Shown: positions 21,213-30,466 of the stretch, one piece after another
How positions within the stretch are numbered: position 1 is the stretch's first letter
Layout of the letters: each line of letters opens with the position of its first letter
DNA from: Sphingomonas sp.
GTDB lineage: Bacteria > Pseudomonadota > Alphaproteobacteria > Sphingomonadales > Sphingomonadaceae
Assembly: GCF_029239295.1 (NCBI RefSeq)
Contig: NZ_JAQZBC010000003.1
Span: 150,178 to 214,177, forward strand
DNA: 64,000 nt
Direction of reading: 5' to 3'
The notes under the pieces: generated by a model
What the model saw: the letters and a program-made list of their open reading frames with translations, nothing else
Databases searched by the model: none
Told to the model about the DNA's origin: nothing
Translations under genes and position numbers: made by a program

Positions 21213-22343
21213 TCAAATGGCCAATTCTTGGCGCATCAGCGCAGCATAGCGTTTGGCGTGGTGATCAGTCGCGCCGAACTGTTGCTCGATTGCAGTGGCG
21301 CGGCGGAAATAATGGCCGACGGCGAGTTCGTCGGTCATGCCCATCCCCCCGTGCAGCTGAACTGCATTCTGCCCGACGAAACGGACCGCGTCCGACACGG
21401 TTGCCTTTGCCGCCGCGACGGCTCGCGATCGCTGCGCCGCCGGGCCTTCCACATGAAGCGCCGCGAGATAGGCGGCTGAGGTCGCCTGTTCGGCGGCGAT
21501 GAACATATCGACCATGCGGTGCTGCAGCGCCTGGAAGCTGGCGAGCGGCTGCCCGAACTGCTCGCGCTCCTTGGTGTAGGCGACGGTATCGTTCAGCATC
21601 TTGCGGGCGAGCCCGGCGGCCTCCGCGCACAGGGCGGCGATCCCCTCATCACGCGCCTGTTCCAACAGCGGCAGTGCGCTGCCTTCCTCGCCGAGCAGTG
21701 CGTCGGCCGGCACGGTGACGGCAGTGAACGTCAGGTCGGAGGCCGGTAGCCCGTCGATCAGCGCATAATCATGCCGCGACAGGCCAACGGCATCGGCGGG
21801 TACCAGGAACAGGGACACGCGGCGCACGTCGCGCGCGCTGCCAGCGGTGCGGGCCGTGACGAGCAGCCAGTCTGCCCCCGGCGCGCCGGCTACGACAACC
21901 TTCTCACCATCAAGGGTCCAACCGTTTCCGCTCTGTCGCGCAATGGTCGAGACTGCCTCCAGCGCCTGCCGGCTGTCGGCTTCGCCCGCGGCCAGCACGG
22001 CGCGGACGCTGCCATCGGCGAGCTGCGGCAGAAGCGCACCGGCGCGCTCTCCGCTTGCCCGCCTCAGCAGGCCGGCCGCGATCACCGCGGTTTCGATATA
22101 GGGAACGGGTGCCAGTGCCTCGCCCAGCGCATCGGCGATCACCATGGTTTCGACCGCGCCGCCGCCGAGGCCCCCGGCTTCCGCCGGCAACGCCGCACCC
22201 AGCACGCCCAGATCACGCCCCAGCGCCTGCCAGAGTGCCTTCGCATCCCGCGGGCGATGCGGATCGAACGCGAAGCTTTGCGCCAGATAGCGCGTGAGCG
22301 TGTCGCGCAGCATCACCTGCTCGTCGCTGAGCGAAAGATCCAT
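21213..22343 (-). CDS. Acyl-CoA dehydrogenase family protein (PimD-like, canonical Glu absent)
   Basis: A 376-residue flavoprotein with the ACAD fold. It has an N-terminal helical domain, a middle beta domain with the DGEKVVVAGAPGADWLLV segment, and a C-terminal domain containing REQFGQPLASFQALQHRMVDM and QLHGGMGMTDELAVGHYFRR. At the place where medium-chain enzymes have Tyr-Glu-Gly-Thr this protein reads FGAT, so the classic catalytic Glu is missing. The overall pattern resembles the small subunit of pimeloyl-CoA dehydrogenase (PimD), which pairs with a second subunit. No partner gene is adjacent. Substrate is unknown. Confidence 0.8.
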   Translation of the reverse strand: MDLSLSDEQVMLRDTLTRYLAQSFAFDPHRPRDAKALWQALGRDLGVLGAALPAEAGGLGGGAVETMVIADALGEALAPVPYIETAVIAAGLLRRASGERAGALLPQLADGSVRAVLAAGEADSRQALEAVSTIARQSGNGWTLDGEKVVVAGAPGADWLLVTARTAGSARDVRRVSLFLVPADAVGLSRHDYALIDGLPASDLTFTAVTVPADALLGEEGSALPLLEQARDEGIAALCAEAAGLARKMLNDTVAYTKEREQFGQPLASFQALQHRMVDMFIAAEQATSAAYLAALHVEGPAAQRSRAVAAAKATVSDAVRFVGQNAVQLHGGMGMTDELAVGHYFRRATAIEQQFGATDHHAKRYAALMRQELAI

Positions 22344-22404
22344 GGCCCTCTCCCGTCTTATTCTTGGAACGCGCTATGAATTGGCGCGGGAGCGGACGCA
22401 AGGC

Positions 22405-23961
22405 TCAGTCGGCGGCGACGGGGCCTGTGCCATTCGCTGCCGGGCGGCGGCAGAGCCACACGATGATCAGCAGCGCACCGCTGAGCCAGGCGGAGAGGCG
22501 GAAGAGGTCGGTCGAAGCGAGCAGATACGCTTGGCCAACCATCTGCCGCGTGATCACCGCGGCGGCCTGCGTTGCGTTCAGCCCCAGGTTCATCAGCGCC
22601 TCGCTCGCCATCTGATAGGGCACACCATTGCCGACGGCTTCCGACAGACGGCCCTGATGCAGTGCCTCGCGCCGGTCCCACGCCGTGGTGATCATCGATG
22701 CGGCAAAGGCGCCGGCGACGATACGGGTGAAGTTGGACAGGCCGGTTGCCGAGGGGATCCTTTCCGGCGGGATGCGATCGAGCGAGATGGTCAGCATCGC
22801 GAGGAAGAAGGTCGACATGGCGACGCCCTGCACCAGCAGCGGCAGGACGAAATCCCAGAAGCCGGCATAGGTCGTGTAGCCCGAGCGCATCCAGTAGCTG
22901 ATCGCAAAGGCGACAAAGGCCACGCTTGCCAAGATCCGCGCGTCGATCTTGCCCGACAGCCGCGCGCTGAGCGGCGTTAGGAGCACGGCGACGATCCCGC
23001 TGGGTGCCGCCACCAGCCCCGCCCAGGTGGCGGTATAGCCAAGCTGCGTCTGCAGCCACAAAGGCAGCAGCAGGATGTTGGCGAAGAACACCGCATAGCC
23101 CAGGCAGAACGCGAGATTGCCGATCGCGAAGTTGCGGTTGGTGAACAGCGACAGATCGACGATCGGATTGGCGTCGGTCAGTTCCCAGATCAGCCAGGCG
23201 ATGAAGCCAACGCCGGCGATCACCGTCAAAACGACGATCATCGGATCGTTGAACCAATCGGCGTTCTTGCCGAGATCGAGCATGACCTGAAGGCAGCCGA
23301 CCCACAGCACCAGCAGCACCAGCCCGATCGTGTCGATCGGCACCTTGGCGGTCGGCGTCTCGCGGTTCTTCAGGTTCGACCAGCAGATCGCGATGGTGAA
23401 GATGCCGAAGGGCACGTTGATCAGGAAGATCCAGCTCCAATGGTAATTATCGGAGATGTAGCCGCCCAGGATCGGCCCCATGATCGGCGCGACCAACGTG
23501 GTCATCGACCAGATGCCAAGCGCGGTGACGCGCTTTTCCGGCGGGAAGACGGAGATCAGCAGCGCCTGGCTTCCCGGCATCATCGGGCCGGAAACGGCTC
23601 CCTGAAGCACGCGAAAGGCGATCAGCGAAGGGAGGCTCCACGCGATGCCGCACAGGAAGGAGGCGACCGTGAACAGCGCCAGCGAGACGCAGAACGTGCG
23701 CACCACGCCAAAGCGGCGCATCAGCCAGCCGGTGAGCGGCACCGAGATCCCGTTGGCCACCGCAAAAGCAGTGACGATCCAGGTCGAATTGTCCGAACTG
23801 ACACCCAGATTGCCGGCGATCGTCGGCAGCGAGACGTTGGCGATCGTGGTGTCGAGCACCATCATGAAGGTGCCGAGCGCCAGCGCGAAGGCGACCAGGC
23901 CAAGCCGCGCGCCGGCCAGCGGCACCGGCTGAGCGGCGGCGGGCGCCGCGGCGCTAGCCAT
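22405..23961 (-). CDS. DHA2-family MFS drug efflux transporter (EmrB/QacA type)
   Basis: A 518-residue inner-membrane proton antiporter with about 14 hydrophobic segments. DHA2 motifs are visible: LDTTIANVSLPTIAGNLGVS in helix 1, TAFAVANGISVPLTGWLMRRFG (motif A), and RVLQGAVSGPMMPGSQALL. It is the last gene of a marR-outer membrane factor-fusion protein-pump operon, 50 bp after the fusion protein gene. It should form an EmrAB-TolC-like tripartite pump for hydrophobic toxic compounds, with expression set by the MarR protein. Confidence 0.93.
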   Translation of the reverse strand: MASAAAPAAAQPVPLAGARLGLVAFALALGTFMMVLDTTIANVSLPTIAGNLGVSSDNSTWIVTAFAVANGISVPLTGWLMRRFGVVRTFCVSLALFTVASFLCGIAWSLPSLIAFRVLQGAVSGPMMPGSQALLISVFPPEKRVTALGIWSMTTLVAPIMGPILGGYISDNYHWSWIFLINVPFGIFTIAICWSNLKNRETPTAKVPIDTIGLVLLVLWVGCLQVMLDLGKNADWFNDPMIVVLTVIAGVGFIAWLIWELTDANPIVDLSLFTNRNFAIGNLAFCLGYAVFFANILLLPLWLQTQLGYTATWAGLVAAPSGIVAVLLTPLSARLSGKIDARILASVAFVAFAISYWMRSGYTTYAGFWDFVLPLLVQGVAMSTFFLAMLTISLDRIPPERIPSATGLSNFTRIVAGAFAASMITTAWDRREALHQGRLSEAVGNGVPYQMASEALMNLGLNATQAAAVITRQMVGQAYLLASTDLFRLSAWLSGALLIIVWLCRRPAANGTGPVAAD

Positions 23962-24011
23962 GCGACCACCCCATCACCATCGGCAGAGGGGATAGCGAGC
24001 GCGCCATCGGA

Positions 24012-25163
24012 TCAGCGGTTCGCCGCGATGATCTGCGCGATCTTCGCCTCCACCGCCGGATCAGCCTCGGAGAAGTTGCCGCGATATGGTTGCGCTGCCG
24101 GCTGCGCGAGGCGCGGCCCGCGGGTGTTCGCCGTGTCCACCGTTGCCATCACCGACAGGCCGATCCGCAGGGGATTGGCGCGCAGTTCCTTCGGATCGAG
24201 CATGATGCGCACCGGCACGCGCTGGACGATCTTGATCCAATTGCCGCTGGCGTTCTGCGGCGGCAGCAAGGCGAAGGCATTGCCGCTGCCCGCGGACAGC
24301 CCGACCACGCGACCGTGGTACACGACATCATCGCCATAAGCGTCGGCCACGACCGTCGCTGGCTGGCCAATGCGGATATCCTTCAGCTGCGTTTCGCGGA
24401 AGTTCGCATCGACCCACAGGCGCCCCAGCGGCACGACAGCCATCAGCGGCGTGCCGGCCGCGATCTGCTGCCCGACCTGTGCCTGCCGCTGCGCGACGAC
24501 GCCATCGATCGGCGAAACGATGTGCATGTGGCTGCGGACGATCGCTGCGCGCCGATAATTGGCGATGGCAGACAGCACGGCGGGGTTGGTGCCAACGGCC
24601 GTTCCCTGCACGGCGGCCTGCGCCTGGGTGCGGCGGCTGCGCGCGAGGTTGAGCGCGGCGCTGGCGACCTTCACCTGATCGGCGGCATGGCTCAGTTCCT
24701 CGCCAGACACTGCGCCTTCGCGCGCGGCGCCCTGGCGGCGGGCATAATCGGCGCGGGCCGCGGCGAGCTGTGCCTCCGCCTGCACCACGGCGGCGTCGGA
24801 TTCGCCAACGCGCGAGAAGTCCGACCGCGTGCCGCGCACCGCGCGCGCCAGTTCCGCCTCCGCCGCGGCGAGATTGACGTCGGCGGTCAGCGGATCGAGG
24901 TCGATCAGCGGCTGTCCGGCCTTCACGGCCTGTGTGTTGTCGGCATGCAGGGCGACGATCGTGCCCGGGTCGCGCGCGGTGATCGCCACCACGTCACCGG
25001 CGACATAGGCGTCCTCGGTCTCCTCCTCCGGCTTCGCCAGCAGGAAGTGGAACACCGCCCAGATCGCCAGGCCGACCAGAACAATGATCGCCAGACCCAG
25101 CAGCAGGCGGCGACGCAGGGCGGGGCGGCCGGCGGGCGGCGGCGGGGCAGCGGTGTCGGTCAT
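24012..25163 (-). CDS. HlyD/EmrA-family membrane fusion protein
   Basis: A 383-residue periplasmic adaptor with one N-terminal membrane helix (LLLGLAIIVLVGLAIWAVFHFLL). A lipoyl-like half motif (TEDAYVAGDVVAI) comes next, followed by an alpha-helical hairpin rich in Ala/Arg/Gln. The second lipoyl half and beta barrel (SPIDGVVAQRQAQVGQQIAAGTPLMAVVPL) are typical of EmrA. It links the MFS pump to the outer membrane channel. It overlaps the outer-membrane factor gene upstream by 4 bp. Confidence 0.93.
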   Translation of the reverse strand: MTDTAAPPPPAGRPALRRRLLLGLAIIVLVGLAIWAVFHFLLAKPEEETEDAYVAGDVVAITARDPGTIVALHADNTQAVKAGQPLIDLDPLTADVNLAAAEAELARAVRGTRSDFSRVGESDAAVVQAEAQLAAARADYARRQGAAREGAVSGEELSHAADQVKVASAALNLARSRRTQAQAAVQGTAVGTNPAVLSAIANYRRAAIVRSHMHIVSPIDGVVAQRQAQVGQQIAAGTPLMAVVPLGRLWVDANFRETQLKDIRIGQPATVVADAYGDDVVYHGRVVGLSAGSGNAFALLPPQNASGNWIKIVQRVPVRIMLDPKELRANPLRIGLSVMATVDTANTRGPRLAQPAAQPYRGNFSEADPAVEAKIAQIIAANR

Positions 25164-26635
25164 GGCGTCGGGGTCCGCGTGAGAAGGGTCGGTCGGGAAG
25201 GATCGAAGCCGCCCCCCAGGGCGACGGCGAGCCGCGCGCGCGCCGCCAGCGCATCCACCGCCAGGGTGGCCCCGGCAAGCTGGGCGTCGAGCAGGCGAAT
25301 GTCGGTATCTATACCGCTCAGCCGCGAATCGAGGCCGGCGTTGATGCGGATCGCGTTCAGCCGGTTGGTCTCCGCAAAGCCGCGCACGACCGCAGCCTGA
25401 GCGTTGGCCTCGCGCGTCGCGGCATCGATCGCCGCCAGCGCGTCGGCCGCTTCGCGCACCGCGCGCACCACATTGGTGTTGTAATCGGCGATAGCCACAT
25501 CGACCCCCGCGGTGGCACCTTCGAGGTCGGCGCGGAGCCGCCCCGCGTCGAAGATCGGCAGGTGAAGCGCACCGCCGAGACCGAGCGTCCCCGCCTCCGG
25601 ATCGAACAGATTGCCGATCCCCACCGCCTGCAATCCCGCCAGCGCGATCAGGTTGACGTTCGGGTAGAAGGCGCGCCGCGCCACTTGCCGGCCCGCGGCG
25701 GCGGCATCCACCCGCGCGGCGGCGGCGGCAATGTCGGCCCGCCTGGCGATCAGGTCAGCGGGGATGGTCGTGGGCAGCGTCAGGCTGGCTGGATCGACCA
25801 GCCGGGTCGCGCCGATCCCTGCGGCATAGTCGGGGCCGCGCCCAACCAACGCGGCCAGAGCATTGGCGGCGAGTATGCGCGCCGCCTCCGACCGGGTCAG
25901 CGCCACGCGCGCTTGCGCCAACAGGGTGCTCGCGGCCTGAACGTCGATCTGGCTGGCGAGGCGGTTCTCGCGGCGCACGGTGACCAGCCGAAGCGCGCGC
26001 TCGCGAGTCGCGATCGTCTGGCGCGCCAGTGCGCCGACTCGTTCGGCGCGGGCAATTTCGGCATAGGTTGAAACGACCGACCCGGCGAGCATCAGGCGGG
26101 CAGCCTCGGCGTCCAGCGCGGTTGCCGCAAGCGACGCGCGCGCGCCTTCGATGGCGGCGCGCTGGCGCCCGAACAGGTCGAGGTTCCACGACAGGTTCGC
26201 CGTCGCATTGCCAAGGAAGCGGACACTGCCGGCGAAGGGCGGCGGGATGGTGTAGCGGCCTGAAATCCGCGCTTCCTGCGCGGTGACGTCGGCGGTGAGA
26301 TCAGGGTCACGTTCCGCATCGCGGCGGGCCAGCGTGGCCTGTGCCTGCCGCACGCGGGCCAGCGCGGCGTCCAGTGTCGGGCTGCCGGCAAGCGCATCGG
26401 CGACGACCCGGTCGAGCTGCGGATCGCCGAACGCGGTCCACCATTGCGGGTCGATCACCGGCATCGGGGTGTTGCTCAGCCCCAGGTCGGCCGGGGCCCG
26501 CTGCGTCAGTTGCGGACGACTGTCCGGCGGGGTGCAGGCAGCGAGCCCGATCGACAGTAGCGCCAGCCCCGCCACCATCCGCACGGCCCGTCTACGCCGG
26601 CCGGTGGCAACCGCAATCGCCTTCATCCCTGGCAT
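25160..26635 (-). CDS. Outer membrane efflux lipoprotein (NodT/OprM family)
   Basis: A TolC-like outer-membrane channel protein of about 491 residues with a lipoprotein signal (GLALLSIGLAAC). Two repeats of the outer-membrane factor helices follow, with DPQWWTAFGDPQLDRVVADAL near the start and LSWNLDLFGRQRAAIEGARA in the first repeat. I choose ATG 26635, preceded by GAGGAAAG at suitable spacing, over ATG 26626, which would form an ATGA overlap with marR. Longer frames upstream are antisense or overlap marR. It completes the three-part efflux system with the next two genes. Confidence 0.9.
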   Translation of the reverse strand: MPGMKAIAVATGRRRRAVRMVAGLALLSIGLAACTPPDSRPQLTQRAPADLGLSNTPMPVIDPQWWTAFGDPQLDRVVADALAGSPTLDAALARVRQAQATLARRDAERDPDLTADVTAQEARISGRYTIPPPFAGSVRFLGNATANLSWNLDLFGRQRAAIEGARASLAATALDAEAARLMLAGSVVSTYAEIARAERVGALARQTIATRERALRLVTVRRENRLASQIDVQAASTLLAQARVALTRSEAARILAANALAALVGRGPDYAAGIGATRLVDPASLTLPTTIPADLIARRADIAAAAARVDAAAAGRQVARRAFYPNVNLIALAGLQAVGIGNLFDPEAGTLGLGGALHLPIFDAGRLRADLEGATAGVDVAIADYNTNVVRAVREAADALAAIDAATREANAQAAVVRGFAETNRLNAIRINAGLDSRLSGIDTDIRLLDAQLAGATLAVDALAARARLAVALGGGFDPSRPTLLTRTPTP

Positions 26636-27084
26636 GCGTCGCTTTCCTCCATCGTCGTGCGCAGGCGCTGCAACATCCTCACCAGATCCTCCGCCTCGCT
26701 CTCGCTCCAGTCGCCAAGGAATCCGTTCCAGCAAGCGATCACCTTTTGCTTGGCGGACAGCGCCGCCGCGCGGCCGTCGTCCGTCAGGGTCAGCCGCACG
26801 ACGCGTCGATCGCTCGGATCGCGCTGTCGCTGGACCCATCCATTTGCCTCGATCTGGTCGATGATCCGGGTCATCGCGCCCTTGTCGTGCGCCATGCGCC
26901 GGGCCAGCCCCGCGCAGGTGTCGGCATGATTGAAGTAGAGCGACACCAGCGTCATCCACTGGGTGGCGCTCATCCCTTCCTCCGCCAGCGTGCGATCGAT
27001 TGCGGCCACGCTCATCTGGTGGATTACCCGCACCAGATATCCCGGCGACACATCGGGATAGAAGCTGGAGTCGCTGAAGATCAT
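26623..27084 (-). CDS. MarR-family transcriptional repressor
   Basis: A 153-residue winged-helix dimeric regulator. Features include the helix-turn-helix TQWMTLVSLYFNHADTCAGLARRMAHDKGAMTRIIDQIEANGWVQR and the wing RDPSDRRVVRLTLTDDGRA, both typical of MarR proteins. It is the first gene of the efflux operon. It very probably represses the operon by binding the TTGCnnnnGCAA repeats directly upstream of its start codon, with release by a pump substrate. That is the usual logic for emrRAB-like loci. Confidence 0.92.
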   Translation of the reverse strand: MIFSDSSFYPDVSPGYLVRVIHQMSVAAIDRTLAEEGMSATQWMTLVSLYFNHADTCAGLARRMAHDKGAMTRIIDQIEANGWVQRQRDPSDRRVVRLTLTDDGRAAALSAKQKVIACWNGFLGDWSESEAEDLVRMLQRLRTTMEESDACQG

Positions 27085-27088
27085 TTCC

Positions 27089-27117
27089 GTTGCTTAGGCA
27101 ACCATTGCCTGGGCAGT
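27089..27117. promoter_or_regulatory. Tandem MarR-type operator
   Basis: GTTGC-TTAG-GCAAC (27089-27102, perfect 5-bp arms) is followed by a second copy TTGC-CTGG-GCAG at 27105-27116, with centres 15 bp apart. The first copy ends 5 bp before the marR start codon and would cover its ribosome-binding region and probable promoter. The TTGCnnnnGCAA pattern is common for MarR-family sites. Confidence 0.6.
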
Positions 27118-27185
27118 CAATATTCGTGACGAAATGTTGCCCGCTTCCGCCGGGGCCGCGGGGGCGCTACGCTCCGCCCATCTGT

Positions 27186-30101
27186 ATGGAGTTTCCCGCC
27201 TTGCGTCTGATGACTCGTCTCGCCGCCAGTGCCGCGGCGATCGCGCTCGCCATTCCGGCCGTTGCGCAGAACGCCCCCGCCACCTCGGCCACCCCTGCCC
27301 CCCCCCTTGCCGCTGCGCCTGCCACGGCCGGCACTGCGGCGGCGATGCCAAAGGCCGCGCCGGTCGCCGATCTCGTCAAGGCGATCGACATCCCTTACGA
27401 GCAGTTCACGCTGCCCAACGGCCTCCGGGTGGTTGTCCATACCGATCGCAAGGCGCCGGTCGTGGCGGTGTCGGTCTGGTACGACGTCGGCTCCAAGCAT
27501 GAGCCGAAGGGAAAGACGGGCTTCGCCCATCTGTTCGAACATCTGATGTTCAACGGCAGCGAAAATGCGCCGGGCGACTTCTTTGAACCGCTCAAGCAGG
27601 TCGGCGCGACGGACCTCAATGGCACGACCTATTTCGATCGCACCAACTACTTCGAAACGGTGCCCACCGCGGCGCTGGAACAGGCGCTGTACCTTGAAAG
27701 CGATCGCATGGGCTGGCTGACCGGCGCGATCTCGCAGGCGGTGCTCGATGAGCAGCGCGGCGTCGTCCAGAACGAAAAGCGCGAAGGCGACAACCAGCCT
27801 TACGGTCTGGTCCCCTACAAGCTGATCGAAGGCGTGTTCCCCGCGGATCACCCTTACGGTCACAGCACGATCGGTTCGATGGCCGATCTGGACCGCGCGT
27901 CGCTCGACGATGTGAAGAGCTGGTTCCGCGACCATTATGGGCCGAACAATGCGGTGCTGGTGCTCGCGGGCGACATCGACGTTGCGACCGCGCGGCGCCT
28001 CGCCACCAAATATTTCGGCCCGATCAAGCCGGGCCCGAAGAGCGTCGCGCCGGCCGCACCCGTGCCGGTGCTCGCGCAGGCGAAGAGCGAAGTGATGAAG
28101 GATCGCGTCGCTGCGCCGCTGGTGGTGAAGAACTGGCCGGTACCCGGCCTCAACGATCCCGCTGCCCCCGCGCTGGAAGTGGCCGCTTATGTGCTCGGCG
28201 GGCTCGCCAGTTCGCGCTTCGACAATGCGCTGGTGAAGGGCGACAAGACTGCGGTTCAGGTCAGCGCCAACTATTCCGATTTCGCGCAGGTCGGGACGTT
28301 CAGCATTCAGGCGGTGGTCCGCCCCGGCGTCGATCCCGCGGTGGTGCAGAAGCGCCTCGATGAACTGGTCGCGGACTTCATCCGCAATGGCCCGACCGCC
28401 GATGAGGTGCAGCGCACGCTGACGACGATGGTGTCGCGGCGGATCGGCGGGCTCGAATCGGTCGGCGGCTTTGGCGGCAAGGCCGTCGCGCTGGCCGAGG
28501 GCGCGCTCTATTCGAACGATCCCGGCTTCTACAAGAAGCGGCTCGCGGAACTCGCCGCGCAGACGCCCGCCAGCGTGAAGGCGGCGGCGCAGCAATGGTT
28601 GAGCCGGCCCGGCTACACGCTGACCGTCGTTCCCGGCGAACGCGATGCTTATGACGAGGCGCAGGTGCCGCCGGCCGCGCCGCAGACCGCCGCACCTGAT
28701 GTTCCGGCCAAGGGTACGCGAGAGCCGATGCCCAAGGTGGGTGAGGTTGGCGCGCTCGCCTTCCCCACCGTGCAGCGGGCGAAGCTGCGCAACGGGATCG
28801 AGCTGGTCTACGCGCAGCGTACCGCGGTGCCGGTCACGCAGATCGTCGCCAGCTTCGATGCCGGCACCGCTGCGGATGACGCCAAGCGGCTGGGCACGCA
28901 GGCGATGACCCTGGCGATGATCGATGAAGGCACCACCCGGCTGAACTCGATCCAGCTGGCGGAGGCGAAGGAGCGGCTGGGGCTCGACATCTTCACCGGA
29001 TCGTCGCCCGACCGCACCACCGTCAGCTTCCGTGCGCCCAGCGCCAATCTGGCGCCCGCCGTCGATGTGTGGGCGGACCTGCTGCGCGCGCCGACGTTTC
29101 CGGAAAGCGAGTTGCCGCGCGTGCGTGGCCAGTTGCTGGCGCAGATCGCGCAGGAACTGACCGATCCGGCCGGGCTGGCCCGGCGGGTCGTGTCACCGAT
29201 CGCATACGGCGCGGGCAGCCCCTATGCCAAGAATGTCGGCACCGGCGATGCCGCCGCCGTCCAGGCACTGACGCGCGATGATCTGGTCGCCTTCCAGCGC
29301 GCCTGGCTGCGGCCGGAGAAGGCCAAGATCTTCGTGGTCAGCGACCGTCCGATGGCGGAGGTGCAGCAGGTGCTGAACGCTCGCCTCGGCGATTGGCAGG
29401 GCACCGGTCCGGCCGGGACCAAGGTGTTCCGCGAGGATCGCAGCCTGCCGGCGCCGCGCGTGATCCTGATCGATCGACCGGACTCGCCGCAGTCCCGCAT
29501 CACCGGCGCGCTGCGCACCAACCTGCGCGGCACGCAGGATCTGCTGCCGGTCATCACGGCGAACGATGCGCTTGGCGGCGACTTCCTGGGCCGTATCAAC
29601 ATGGACCTGCGCGAAACCAAGCATTGGTCCTACGGCGCCTACGGTGGCTTCCAGCGCAACGCCTTTGCCGCACCCTATCTGATCAATGCGCCGGTGCAGG
29701 CGGACAAGACGGGGCCGGCGATCACCTCGCTGCAGCAGGAAATCAGCGCCTTCGTCGGTGACAAGCCGCTGACCCAGGCCGAATTCGATCGCAGCATCAC
29801 CGGTGCGATTCGATCGCTCGCCGGCAATTTCGAGACGGCTGGCGACGTGCTGGGGGCGATGCAGGCGAACGACCTCTACCAGCGGCCGGACAATTATTAC
29901 GTTACGTTGCCGCAGGCTTATCGCGCGATGACCCGTGACGAACTGGTCGGCGCAATCCGTAGCGTCATCGATCCGAACCGTTTCGTTTGGGTCGTCGTGG
30001 GCGACGCCAAGGTGGTCCGGCCGCAACTTGACAGTGTCGGACTGCCGGTTGAGGTGATGAGCGCTGCGTCCGTGGCGGGCGCCCCACAGGAGAGAGAATG
30101 A
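27186..30101 (+). CDS. M16-family zinc metallopeptidase (two-domain, secreted)
   Basis: A large periplasmic insulinase-like peptidase of about 971 residues. After a signal peptide (AASAAAIALAIPAVAQ) and a Pro/Ala linker, the N-terminal M16 domain carries the inverted zinc motif HLFEH (115-119) with the distal acidic helix (DEQRGVVQNEKREG). A second, inactive-type M16 half follows (about 540 onward, RAKLRNGIELVYAQ). The start is ambiguous: ATG 27186, TTG 27201 (GGAG 9 bp upstream) or ATG 27210. The upstream reading frame to 27090 crosses the MarR operator and is rejected. It is translationally coupled to the next small gene. Confidence 0.92.
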   Translation: MEFPALRLMTRLAASAAAIALAIPAVAQNAPATSATPAPPLAAAPATAGTAAAMPKAAPVADLVKAIDIPYEQFTLPNGLRVVVHTDRKAPVVAVSVWYDVGSKHEPKGKTGFAHLFEHLMFNGSENAPGDFFEPLKQVGATDLNGTTYFDRTNYFETVPTAALEQALYLESDRMGWLTGAISQAVLDEQRGVVQNEKREGDNQPYGLVPYKLIEGVFPADHPYGHSTIGSMADLDRASLDDVKSWFRDHYGPNNAVLVLAGDIDVATARRLATKYFGPIKPGPKSVAPAAPVPVLAQAKSEVMKDRVAAPLVVKNWPVPGLNDPAAPALEVAAYVLGGLASSRFDNALVKGDKTAVQVSANYSDFAQVGTFSIQAVVRPGVDPAVVQKRLDELVADFIRNGPTADEVQRTLTTMVSRRIGGLESVGGFGGKAVALAEGALYSNDPGFYKKRLAELAAQTPASVKAAAQQWLSRPGYTLTVVPGERDAYDEAQVPPAAPQTAAPDVPAKGTREPMPKVGEVGALAFPTVQRAKLRNGIELVYAQRTAVPVTQIVASFDAGTAADDAKRLGTQAMTLAMIDEGTTRLNSIQLAEAKERLGLDIFTGSSPDRTTVSFRAPSANLAPAVDVWADLLRAPTFPESELPRVRGQLLAQIAQELTDPAGLARRVVSPIAYGAGSPYAKNVGTGDAAAVQALTRDDLVAFQRAWLRPEKAKIFVVSDRPMAEVQQVLNARLGDWQGTGPAGTKVFREDRSLPAPRVILIDRPDSPQSRITGALRTNLRGTQDLLPVITANDALGGDFLGRINMDLRETKHWSYGAYGGFQRNAFAAPYLINAPVQADKTGPAITSLQQEISAFVGDKPLTQAEFDRSITGAIRSLAGNFETAGDVLGAMQANDLYQRPDNYYVTLPQAYRAMTRDELVGAIRSVIDPNRFVWVVVGDAKVVRPQLDSVGLPVEVMSAASVAGAPQERE

Positions 30102-30400
30102 TGGCTGGAGTCGATGGTACCTACGACGTCGTTGTGAAGTCCCCGCTGGGCGACCAGAAGTCGACGCTGACGGTGAAGAGCGACGGCAGCACCTTCACGG
30201 GCACCAATTCGGGCGCGATGGGCGCGGCGGATGTCTCGGGTGAGGTGAACGGCAACACGCTGACCTGGAAGCAGCAGATGACCGTTCCGATGCCGATGAC
30301 GCTCGACATGAACGTGACGATCGACGGCGACACCGTCTCCGGCACGGTTGGCGCGGGCGCATTCGGCAGCTTCCCGCTGACCGGCACCCGCACCGCCTGA
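30098..30400 (+). CDS. Small beta-rich protein of unknown function
   Basis: A 100-residue protein without signal peptide or cysteines. It is made of alternating short strands of the pattern G-x-Y-x-V...S-x-L-T-V-K-S-D-G-S-x-F-T-G-T, then G-E-V-N-G-N-T-L-T-W and G-D-T-V-S-G-T-V, suggesting a small beta-barrel or lipocalin-like fold. Its ATG overlaps the M16 peptidase stop and follows a good AGGAGAG, so it is translated with that peptidase. I do not recognise a characterised family. A chaperone, substrate or inhibitor role for the peptidase is only a guess. Confidence 0.75.
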   Translation: MMAGVDGTYDVVVKSPLGDQKSTLTVKSDGSTFTGTNSGAMGAADVSGEVNGNTLTWKQQMTVPMPMTLDMNVTIDGDTVSGTVGAGAFGSFPLTGTRTA

Positions 30401-30410
30401 ACCGAATACC

Positions 30411-30438
30411 GCCGCCCCGATCACGTGATCGGGGTGGC
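30411..30438. terminator. Palindromic hairpin in a convergent gap
   Basis: A 14-bp-arm palindrome centred on CACGTG (30411-30424 with 30425-30438, one G-U) sits between the convergent genes ending at 30400 and 30467. It probably acts in both directions. It lacks a T-run and a natural loop. Confidence 0.4.
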
Positions 30439-30466
30439 GCGATCCTTGGGGGGCGCCCTGCGGCGG

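Noticed and set aside
27117..28595. A 492-codon minus-strand open frame
   Set aside because: It is antisense to the M16 peptidase with Arg/Asp/His-rich composition, so it is a shadow.
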